This document shows, piece after piece, positions 1 to 5,099 of a DNA stretch of 6,158 bases. Every line of letters begins with the position of its first letter. Within the stretch, counting starts at the first letter, position 1. The position numbers and the translations under genes were made by a program. A model generated the notes under the pieces. It saw nothing but the letters and a program-made list of their open reading frames with translations. It had not been told where the DNA came from and searched no databases. This DNA is from an uncultured Ancrocorticia sp. (GTDB lineage: Bacteria > Actinomycetota > Actinomycetes > Actinomycetales > Actinomycetaceae): positions 1 through 6,158 of the forward strand of contig CAJPTB010000127.1 of the NCBI GenBank assembly GCA_905373325.1, given 5' to 3'.

Positions 1-232
1 CTCCTATTCGTTGTTGTATACAGTCAAGCCGCTTCGCACGCTCGAAGGAGCGACATGGAACGACGCGGCCTCCATCCCGTCACGCCACAGACGAATGGAC
101 GACGACGGGTTGGTCCATGACGGCCTCCCGAAAACGGGAAGCCAAGCTAGTGAGACCCGAGAATCCGGGAAAATGAGAGAGGTGAGTCAGAACGATTCAA
201 TCAGGGCCGACAGGCGTGCGCCCGGCGACGCG

Positions 233-294
233 TACGCCTAAAACGACTGCACGTCCTAAAGAAGATCCACGCCTAAAGGCGATGTGCGCCTAAA
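233..294. repeat. Four ~17-nt tandem repeats with core CGCCTAAA
   Basis: Four copies of a CGCCTAAA-like core occur at near-regular spacing. TAAA begins at 239, 257, 274 and 291, giving steps of 18, 17 and 17 nt. Copies 1, 3 and 4 read CGCCTAAA exactly; copy 2 reads CGTCCTAAA with one extra base. The remainder of each unit is not conserved. The steps are not whole helical turns. It could be a degenerate iteron-like or protein-binding array, or a coincidence within decayed sequence; no origin or regulator gene is nearby to support a role. Confidence 0.5.
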
Positions 295-605
295 TACATC
301 GCGCAGAGCTGCGGTCCGTCGGAAACGGGGTCATTGCGAGAGACTTTCCGAACACGGATCTCTTCCGTTCAACCTTAAAAATGGATTATTTCAATTTTTC
401 GAAACGCTCAACCGGGATCGCCGATCAAGCCGTCTCAGGGTTCAAAGCCCGGGGAGCTTCGGCTCTTTGTAAAGAACCACGGCTCGAACTTCAGTTTGAC
501 AAACACATCAGATTCATTATGTTTACCCTCGTTTTCTTTGCTTGACTAAAAGCTTACTTCCGAAGAGAGGTCAGCTCAAGGGCACAAGAGGTGACAAAAT
601 TACTA

Positions 606-634
606 TTGACTAACGTCTAATAATCTAATATCAT
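606..634 (+). promoter_or_regulatory. Possible sigma-70-type promoter, reading toward the lasso locus antisense
   Basis: TTGACT at 606-611 and TATCAT at 629-634 are separated by exactly 17 nt. No plus-strand gene lies downstream, so if used it would transcribe antisense into the 3' end of the lasso operon. The region is so AT-rich that such matches arise by chance, hence low confidence. Confidence 0.22.
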
Positions 635-698
635 TAGAAGCAACTACTTACATATTTAACTAAGTTTTTAACCACAATATATTTAAAAATTACATTGA

Positions 699-1010
699 TT
701 AGTTCTTTTGTCGGCGCGCGCAAAGCCCTGAACTCGAGTTCCTAAAGATTTCACGAGCAATCGAAGCGGCCCGCCGAGGCCTGCCCGCCGCGCCGCTTCG
801 AGATCGCCGTTGCCCGCGGGCAGCGGCGTTGTTCAGCGGGTCGGCAGACAGTTCCGAAATCGTCACAGACCGCAAGTTGCAAGCCGCCCGCCCACGCCCC
901 GCCGCAGGCTCCGCGGTTTCACGGCATTTTGCGACGGCATGCTCAACCAGCCGCCCACGCCAGCCTCCGACCATGGGGGCACGGAGGCGTTCACAAGGCG
1001 AGTAGGCCTG
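699..1010. other. Region after B1 with no recognisable gene (expected B2 site)
   Basis: In actinobacterial lasso clusters the transglutaminase-like leader peptidase B2 (about 140 residues, with catalytic Cys and an AHAW-type His motif) usually follows B1. I read all three minus-strand frames here and find neither motif. One frame opens with GTG at 994 and stops after about 43 codons; another is open from ATG at 974 to 699 but gives an arginine/alanine-rich translation with no family resemblance. Only ~310 nt separate the B1 stop from the AT-rich DNA, too short for a whole B2. The stretch is GC-rich and carries two inverted repeats (761-828). It is either the operon's untranslated 3' end or the unrecognisable remains of a lost gene. 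Confidence 0.5.
761..828 (-). terminator. Two consecutive inverted repeats, possible end of the lasso operon
   Basis: The first is a perfect 10-bp inverted repeat, TCGAAGCGGC at 761-770 and its complement at 792-801, enclosing 21 nt. Three nt further on, 805-828 is a near-perfect 24-nt palindrome (12+12 with one T/G position). On the minus strand these two structures lie about 180 and 210 nt beyond the B1 stop, just before the AT-rich block, so they could end or protect the operon transcript. There is no U-run after them, so classical intrinsic termination is doubtful. A protein-binding or recombination palindrome is an alternative. Confidence 0.35.
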
Positions 1011-1304
1011 TCACACCGCGACTCCGAGTTCTTTGATCTGGGCGAGGAAGGCTCTCACGTCGGCGTCGGCCGTCTTCGCGTCGACGTCGTAAACCTCGAC
1101 GACGCGGTGGACGATCGCGTCTGCGTCCTTCCCCTCCGCAAGAGAGCGCACGACGATCAGCCCAAGCTCGTTGAGCTGGAAATACCGGCCCTGCCTGCCG
1201 TCGAAAAGGACCGTGCCCTTCTCAGTCTCAAGAACAGAGACGCCCGGGGCCAGCGACAGCCCGTCCGGCACCGCGTTCTTCTTTCCTTCTTTTTTACCGA
1301 ACAC
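1011..1304 (-). CDS. Lasso peptide B1 protein (PqqD-like RiPP recognition element)
   Basis: A 97-residue stand-alone PqqD-family protein that binds the leader of the lasso precursor and delivers it to the maturation enzymes in the cytoplasm. After a short lysine-rich start (residues 1-10), the family pattern is clear: SVLETEKGTVLFDGRQGRYF at 23-42 followed by QLNELG at 43-48, then a helical stretch with VVRSL (51-55) and a C-terminal part ending LAQIKELGVAV. The spacing matches other actinobacterial lasso B1 proteins. The start is GTG at 1302-1304, preceded by AAGGTGG inside the cyclase gene. The gene overlaps the 3' end of the cyclase gene by 11 nt, so translation is probably coupled. A B2 peptidase gene usually follows but is not seen. 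The family call is firm; the role in this pathway follows from the adjacent cyclase and precursor. Confidence 0.9.
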   Translation of the reverse strand: MFGKKEGKKNAVPDGLSLAPGVSVLETEKGTVLFDGRQGRYFQLNELGLIVVRSLAEGKDADAIVHRVVEVYDVDAKTADADVRAFLAQIKELGVAV

Positions 1305-3114
1305 TTCGGATCCACCTTTCAGCGGCTACCAGCCTTTTCAATTCGAAGAGGAATTCGCTGGAGACCGCCCGCATCGACAGCTTTGCTTTGAGGGCGCTGC
1401 GATCGATCAAGCCCAGCTGCCCCACGTATCCATGCGCAAGCTCGTCCACGAGGGACTCTCGGCGAGCAAAGAACGTCTTGTACGAGTCCTTCGTGTACTC
1501 GCCCTTCGTCGCCCTCGCGAAGATTTCGCGCGGCATCAGCCCGCGCATGGCGCGGTAGAGGGAAGGCTTGTTGATATAGGGATGCAGCCGCGTCTTCAAG
1601 GGAAGGGCGAGAGCCGCGCCTATGACCCCGGGATCGACGAAGATCGACGTCCACGTTATGCCGCCCCGGCCGAACATGTCATTGACCTGGCGGATGATCG
1701 CCGTCTGTCCCAGCAGCGACTCCAGGGCCTGGTTGACGGTGCGGTCCTCGTTCAAAGGCTCGAGTCGGCCGACGTCGAACGGCGCGCGCACGAGCTCCTT
1801 CGCCTCGTTGAGCATATAGGAGGGGAAGGAGAATCCGCCCGACCACGACAGATCGTCGTTTGGCGTCGATCCTTTGGAGGCGAGCTCGCGCATCGAGCGG
1901 CTGACCCACCGCCCGTACCTGACCTTGCTGGCGATGCTCGGAATCCCGCGCCGCAGGGGTATGCGGTTGTTTCTGCAGTAAGCGATCGCCAGACGGGGCG
2001 CCCGCAAGGGCGCCTGGTGCGCCAGGGACCACGCTGTCGCCGGCAGCGGGGCAAACAGCTCGTCGCCGCCGAGCCCCATGAGCTGCAGACGAGCAGACGG
2101 CGGCGGGTCGAAATGCTCGGCATGGTGCCTCCCCCGCCGGATCGGCCGCCTTCGGGCGGGCTCCGTCCGATCCGCCAACGCCTTGGCGTATCCTTCGGTG
2201 TCGCACCACATGACGGGCGTCTCCGGAACGTAGCCGTTGGGGAAGGCCGCCCCGGCGTCGAAGGTGAGCCCTGTCGATCCGAGCGCGGGATAGAACACAG
2301 CCGACGCGCCGACGTCGTTGACGATGCGCCTGGCCCACATGTCGTCCAAGTTGTACTCAGAACTCGACGAGGCGTGCGTCGCGTCGAAGTCCATGTGGAG
2401 CGCCCGCAGAAGGTAGGCGTTCGCGGCCGAGTCGACCCCGCCGGAAATGTCGCAGGAAATCACGCCTTCTTGCCCGGCGCACCGCCGATATGTCGCCTCC
2501 GCCAGCGCTTGGCGCAAAGCCCTCATGCCTTCGTCTACATCCCCCTCATCCTCGCCGATCGGCTCGATGCGGGGAGAGACCTGAACGGGCCGGGCGTTGA
2601 CGCTCGAATCCCTCAAATCTCTGTCTGCCCGGAGCATTTCGAAGGGCGCGAGCGCCTGGACGCCGTCCCACGGAGAGATTCTGGACATCACGCCGAGGGG
2701 AAGGCCGTCCACCAAGAAGGAGGCGAGGAAAGCGCGGTTGACGTCGGCTCCTATCTCCTTGGCGATTGAGCGCGCCGACGTCGACAGAAGAAGAACGCCG
2801 TCTTTGGCCGCCCAGTACAGGCTTTCGCCCGACCACGCCGGAACCAGGGCGATCACCTCCGTGCCGTCGAAGAGAACGGCGACGCCCGGACTGTCGGTGC
2901 GCACAAGCTCCTCCGCCGCCCGGCGAATGGTCGCACGGTGCGGCAGCCCGAGAACCGTCTCGCGCATAGACTCCGGGACGTCGAAACTGACGTCGGAACG
3001 GCTAAGCCGTTCGCGTCGGCGGCCGTCGGCGACCCACCACTCGAGATATGGCGAAAGCTGCACCGAGACGAGGCGGCGCTCGTCGGGTCGGAAAGTCTCC
3101 AGCAATGTCTGCAT
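1294..3114 (-). CDS. Lasso peptide cyclase C (asparagine synthetase-like macrolactam synthetase)
   Basis: A 606-residue asparagine-synthetase B homologue. In lasso biosynthesis this enzyme adenylates the side chain of an Asp/Glu in the core and joins it to the core's N-terminal amine, making the ring. Residues 1 to ~165 resemble a degenerate glutaminase domain without the N-terminal catalytic Cys (it starts MQTLLETF), as expected because no ammonia is needed. The ATP-binding PP-loop is intact: SGGVDS at 224-229 within ISCDISGGVDSAANAYLL. GLGGDELF at 347-354 is the second conserved synthetase motif, and KGEYTKDSY at 537-545 matches the C-terminal motif of this branch. The length is normal. The start is ATG at 3112-3114 with AGGAG (3124-3128) nine nt upstream; a strong hairpin sits just before that site. 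It follows the precursor gene after a ~210-nt spacer and overlaps B1 by 11 nt, so all three are probably one operon with the enzymes expressed below the precursor. Confidence 0.92.
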   Translation of the reverse strand: MQTLLETFRPDERRLVSVQLSPYLEWWVADGRRRERLSRSDVSFDVPESMRETVLGLPHRATIRRAAEELVRTDSPGVAVLFDGTEVIALVPAWSGESLYWAAKDGVLLLSTSARSIAKEIGADVNRAFLASFLVDGLPLGVMSRISPWDGVQALAPFEMLRADRDLRDSSVNARPVQVSPRIEPIGEDEGDVDEGMRALRQALAEATYRRCAGQEGVISCDISGGVDSAANAYLLRALHMDFDATHASSSSEYNLDDMWARRIVNDVGASAVFYPALGSTGLTFDAGAAFPNGYVPETPVMWCDTEGYAKALADRTEPARRRPIRRGRHHAEHFDPPPSARLQLMGLGGDELFAPLPATAWSLAHQAPLRAPRLAIAYCRNNRIPLRRGIPSIASKVRYGRWVSRSMRELASKGSTPNDDLSWSGGFSFPSYMLNEAKELVRAPFDVGRLEPLNEDRTVNQALESLLGQTAIIRQVNDMFGRGGITWTSIFVDPGVIGAALALPLKTRLHPYINKPSLYRAMRGLMPREIFARATKGEYTKDSYKTFFARRESLVDELAHGYVGQLGLIDRSALKAKLSMRAVSSEFLFELKRLVAAERWIRSVR

Positions 3115-3136
3115 CGGTCTTCGCTCCTAGTTGAAA

Positions 3137-3172
3137 CCTGGGTGTGAGCCAGAACGCTGGCCCACACCCAGG
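3137..3172 (-). promoter_or_regulatory. 16-bp hairpin between lasso precursor and cyclase genes (likely attenuator)
   Basis: The arms 3137-3152 and 3157-3172 pair over 16 bp around a four-base loop. CCTGGGTGTG pairs with CACACCCAGG and GCCAG with CTGGC. The single non-Watson-Crick position (3147/3162) is A/C on the plus strand but a G-U wobble on minus-strand RNA, so the structure is fully paired only in the lasso transcript. It is followed by UUUC, then the cyclase ribosome binding site eight nt later. A strong stem without a long U-run between a RiPP precursor and its enzymes fits partial termination or protection of the upstream mRNA 3' end, giving more precursor than enzyme. The structure is seen; the role is inferred. 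Confidence 0.75.
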
Positions 3173-3262
3173 GATGTGCCGTTCAGGTGGGAATCAGAAG
3201 AACGTCGGCGTCCGGCGACGCGGCGCCCGGCCACAGCCTTCTCGCAGCCGAGCCTCCGCGGC

Positions 3263-3280
3263 GGACAGCTTTCGCCGTCC
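3263..3280 (-). other. GAAA-tetraloop hairpin in the precursor-cyclase spacer
   Basis: On minus-strand RNA GGACGGC-GAAA-GCUGUCC forms a 7-bp stem with one G-U pair and a GNRA tetraloop; on the plus strand the same position is an A/C mismatch. A 3-bp outer GGC/GCC extension is possible across a bulge. It lies about 45 nt after the precursor stop. A smaller 5-bp stem (3306-3319) sits immediately after the stop codon. Together with the 3137-3172 stem these make the spacer a structured, apparently non-coding RNA segment; no second precursor ORF was found in it. Confidence 0.5.
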
Positions 3281-3326
3281 AATTCCGCCTTGGCTGGGTT
3301 TCGCTGCGCTCAGGAGCGCGACGGAC

Positions 3327-3464
3327 TCACCACCAGGGCACGGGGTACCAGCGACCGCCGCCGAAACCGCCGCCGAAGGCGTCGGCCCAGCCGAGGTAGT
3401 ATCCCCGAGTGGTGTCGGTGTAATCGGCGATCTCTTCGATCATGGGAGAAACGTACGTAGCCAT
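3327..3464 (-). CDS. Lasso peptide precursor (A), 45 aa
   Basis: A 45-residue precursor of a ribosomally made, knotted peptide. The leader (residues 1-20, MATYVSPMIEEIADYTDTTR) carries the YxxP signature read by B1 (Tyr4, Pro7), an acidic middle and Thr19 at position -2, the usual determinant of cleavage. The core should begin at Gly21. Its first eight residues GYYLGWAD put Asp at position 8, so a Gly1-Asp8 macrolactam is predicted. The 17-residue tail has two FGGG units followed by RWYPVPWW; Arg, Trp and Tyr near the C-terminus could hold the tail in the ring. The start is ATG at 3462-3464, eight nt after a near-perfect AGGAGG; an in-frame ATG 96 codons upstream lacks such a site and is not the start. 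It is first in the operon ahead of C and B1. I do not recall this exact core. Family call firm; cleavage site and ring size inferred. Confidence 0.9.
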   Translation of the reverse strand: MATYVSPMIEEIADYTDTTRGYYLGWADAFGGGFGGGRWYPVPWW

Positions 3465-3469
3465 TGAGG

Positions 3470-3480
3470 CCACCTCCTTT
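3470..3480 (-). promoter_or_regulatory. Strong ribosome binding site of the lasso precursor
   Basis: AAAGGAGGTGG on the minus strand nearly fully matches the 16S anti-Shine-Dalgarno, eight nt from the precursor ATG. It fixes the start of the short ORF and suggests high translation of the precursor compared with the cyclase (AGGAG, spacing nine). Confidence 0.85.
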
Positions 3481-3671
3481 GTTTGTTGTTTGTGACTTAA
3501 GCCGTTCCACGTGTTTCGACGAACGATTCCTCTATTCGGCAGAACAATGTGACAACGACTTCCATACCCGTCACGCCGCGGGCGCCACGACTGGCAGCAA
3601 CGAGTTGGTCTTTCGGCCCCCGAATGGGAAACCAAGCCTTGGAAACGCGCTCCGCGTCTAGGTCGGCGAGC

Positions 3672-3713
3672 GTTTAGAGAAAAGTTGACGAGATTGTTTA
3701 AAGAAGAGTTGAC
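3672..3713. promoter_or_regulatory. Pair of 18-nt direct repeats upstream of the lasso precursor
   Basis: GTTTAGAGAAAAGTTGAC (3672-3689) and GTTTAAAGAAGAGTTGAC (3696-3713) match at 16 of 18 positions, separated by six nt (period 24). A further GTTGAC lies at 3784-3789. They sit about 210-250 nt upstream of the precursor start, where a regulator could bind. I see no convincing -35/-10 pair at a fixed distance from them, so the promoter of the operon is not located. No regulator gene is present in the window. Confidence 0.45.
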
Positions 3714-4588
3714 AAGGTCAGAGTGGCAAGGGGAGATCGAAGAACGATGCATTTGACGACACGCACAAGGGTGTGCGCACCAGGTTGACGGAAAGAACGC
3801 AGCCAGAATGGAAACGTCCTAATAGAAGCCCCTGAGTAGAGAAAGCATCAGTCTCAGTCGTGATGGGTCTTCTATCTGGTTGTCGTCAAGTTTTGCCGGT
3901 CGCGATCGCCAACCGATCCACTTGAGAGGTGAAGGCTTGCGAAGCATCGATTCTCTTTTGCCGAATCGAGACTCAACCCGATGCTGTACCAGGGCATCGT
4001 CAGCTGTGTTCTTTAGTCGTATTTACTTCGCTTGGTTTGAAGACTACTAGCGGGTATCGATCGGCACAAGCGCGACCAAGGGTTTACTCACACCATTGAC
4101 AAACACGTTTAGTCTCGCTACCGACACCTTCTTGCCCATAGCTTCCGATCAAATTCGAAGGCCAATGAGGCGCATGAAAAGGAGGAGAACCGCTGACTCT
4201 ATCAGCGAGCATACGAACTGTGCCCAAGTTCCTTTCAAATGGCACGCACAATATCCGAGACGACTAATATGAGTCGATATACTGTGAATACTTCAAAGCC
4301 CTTTATAAATGAATTTCATTCCTTGCTTTGCCAGTACAAAAATGCATATTTCCCATCTTTGGAAACGCAAGCCAAACGTCAAGATTTATCTTTCGCGCCT
4401 GGAAGTTTTATATAGAGAAACTTTCGATTCTGTACAAAAGTCGCTTGAGAACGCAAAAGACAGTTCGAAACCTCCTGGACTTGGGCGTGGAAGAAACGGG
4501 CGACGTCGTCGCCCTCTGCTTTGGATCTAAGGCTTTCCTGGCAAACGCAGATGGAGGAAGCGCCCGTCGAAGCCGCCGGACCTCGAAG

Positions 4589-4715
4589 ACAGATGCGCAT
4601 GTCGACGTCTACGGGCTCGTCGCCAACGAACGCGCGCCTATGGACGACGAAGGGCGAGACTGCCGTTCGACACCACAACCGCGGTTCACAGATGCGCGCC
4701 TATGGAGTCGCCAAC
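4589..4715. repeat. Short direct repeats, possible decayed duplication
   Basis: GCGCGCCTATGGA occurs at 4632-4644 and again at 4694-4706. The same ~130 nt also contain ACAGATGCGC twice (4589-4598, 4688-4697) and GTCGCCAAC twice (4619-4627, 4707-4715), but in changed order. This looks like a shuffled or eroded duplication rather than a mobile element with defined ends. Confidence 0.4.
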
Positions 4716-4841
4716 CGTTGCGCACCGAAGTTAGCCCACGGACGGGGACGGGCTGCAAACAGGCTTTCGAAAGGGGAACGGACCGACATGGAAGTCAAAG
4801 GCACGGGTCCTGGATGAGGAGAAGCGCTTTGCATGTTTATG

Positions 4842-4867
4842 GATGCACCACTCTTTATAGGTGCATC
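4842..4867 (-). terminator. 8-bp inverted repeat downstream of tRNA-Leu, possible terminator
   Basis: GATGCACC (4842-4849) and GGTGCATC (4860-4867) are perfect complements around a ten-base loop. On the minus strand it lies about 40 nt past the tRNA 3' end, a typical place for a terminator, but no U-run follows. It could instead be a binding site; the loop contains TATAAAG on the minus strand. Confidence 0.35.
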
Positions 4868-4906
4868 GGTCACATACGCTGTGCGTCTGTGTTCAAACCG
4901 TATCGG

Positions 4907-4990
4907 TGCTCAAGGGGGGAGTTGAACCCCCACGCCCTTTCGGGCACACGGACCTGAACCGTGCGCGTCTGCCTATTCCGCCACTTGAGC
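4907..4990 (-). tRNA. tRNA-Leu (anticodon CAG)
   Basis: An 84-nt class II tRNA on the minus strand, decoding CUG. Acceptor arms GCTCAAG (5', ending at 4990) and CTTGAGC pair over seven bases, with A as discriminator. The D-arm has the usual leucine form TGGCGGAATAGGCAGACGC. The anticodon stem CACGG/CCGTG carries loop TTCAGGT with CAG at 4954-4956. A long variable arm GCCC-GAAA-GGGC and a T-arm GGGGG-TTCAACT-CCCCC complete the fold. The CCA tail is not encoded (CCG follows). It stands alone with its own promoter. From memory, a tRNA-Leu(CAG) next to and divergent from fhaA also occurs in mycobacteria, so this gene marks the conserved backbone, and its 3' side, facing the lasso locus, is where accessory DNA would join. 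Confidence 0.96.
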
Positions 4991-4993
4991 TTG

Positions 4994-5007
4994 GCCGCTT
5001 GCGCGGC
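4994..5007 (-). other. GCAA-tetraloop hairpin in the tRNA 5' leader
   Basis: The precursor transcript can form GCCGC-GCAA-GCGGC, a 5-bp stem capped by a GNRA loop, ending three nt before the mature tRNA 5' end. It may keep the leader out of the tRNA fold for RNase P cleavage. The structure is seen; the effect is inferred. Confidence 0.45.
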
Positions 5008-5014
5008 GACCTAC

Positions 5015-5043
5015 AGCATATAGGCCGCCGCCGGGTTTTCCAA
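5015..5043 (-). promoter_or_regulatory. Promoter of tRNA-Leu
   Basis: On the minus strand TTGGAA (-35, 5038-5043) and TATGCT (-10, 5015-5020) are exactly 17 nt apart and precede the tRNA by 24 nt. The sequence after the -10 is GC-rich (GTAGGTCGCCGCGC), as in stringently controlled stable-RNA promoters. The -35 abuts the terminator-like stem of the upstream gene. Confidence 0.7.
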
Positions 5044-5045
5044 GT

Positions 5046-5082
5046 CCGACGGCGATGATCCTTGGGACACTTCGCCCGTCGG
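5046..5082 (-). terminator. Stem-loop after the membrane-protein gene
   Basis: CCGACGGCGA (5046-5055) pairs with TCGCCCGTCGG (5072-5082) with one bulged base around a 16-nt loop. A competing outer pairing, GTCCGA/TCGGAC (5044-5049 with 5085-5090), is also possible. It begins 17 nt past the stop codon of the 5100-5660 gene and lies just upstream of the tRNA promoter, so it probably insulates the two. There is no U-run. Confidence 0.45.
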
Positions 5083-5099
5083 CCTCGGACGCCTTCCGC

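Larger units (their letters stand above)
1..698. other. Left flank without a convincing gene
   Basis: I find no gene I can support here. Open frames are short, start on weak codons without a ribosome binding site, and their translations are low-complexity and unlike any family I know. Base composition changes sharply: the first ~470 nt are moderately GC-rich, whereas about 480-710 is strongly AT-rich, with runs such as tttttaa and atatattt, unlike the lasso genes to the right. A short hairpin at 122-143 (TCCCG-AAAA-CGGGA inside an outer GGC/GCC) and a weak UUCG hairpin at 454-465 are present; neither is followed by a convincing T-run. The stretch reads as intergenic or decayed DNA at the edge of an acquired segment. 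That is inference from composition and lack of coding signal only. Confidence 0.5.
3481..4841. other. Gene-poor stretch between the lasso precursor and the tRNA
   Basis: About 1.36 kb with no supportable gene. The part nearest the precursor (to about 3760) is its 5' region with the 18-nt direct repeats and an odd palindrome CCAAGcCTTGG at 3632-3642. 3762-3777 forms a 6-bp hairpin. 3780-4430 is of lower GC with frequent stops in every frame. 4440-4760 is GC-rich again; both strands have open frames with moderately coding-like codon use, including a 209-codon plus frame that would run into the tRNA and starts on TTG without a ribosome binding site. None of the translations resembles a family I know. 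It may be the remains of a lost gene. Confidence 0.45.

Noticed and set aside
233..294. The 17-nt array as a CRISPR
   Set aside because: The conserved core is only eight nt and the period too short for repeat-spacer units; no cas gene is present.
436..472. A tRNA T-arm-like piece (GGGTTCAAAGCCC) followed by a UUCG hairpin
   Set aside because: No matching acceptor, anticodon or D-arm lies upstream, the stem has a mismatch, and the hairpin is only four bp.
699..974. A 91-codon minus-strand frame in the place expected for B2
   Set aside because: The translation is Arg/Ala-rich without Cys/His catalytic motifs, has no ribosome binding site and overlaps two inverted repeats.
1171..2769. A 532-codon plus-strand frame opposite the cyclase gene
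   Set aside because: It is the antisense shadow of a high-GC gene; the minus-strand frame has intact family motifs.
3327..3752. A 141-codon frame with ATG at 3750-3752 that contains the lasso precursor at its end
   Set aside because: The upstream part is low-complexity with no ribosome binding site, while a near-perfect one sits eight nt before the internal ATG and the leader motif starts there.
4328..4957. A 209-codon plus-strand frame running into the tRNA-Leu gene
   Set aside because: It starts on TTG without a ribosome binding site, covers half the tRNA on the other strand and resembles no family I know. Part of it might be a gene remnant, but not an intact gene.
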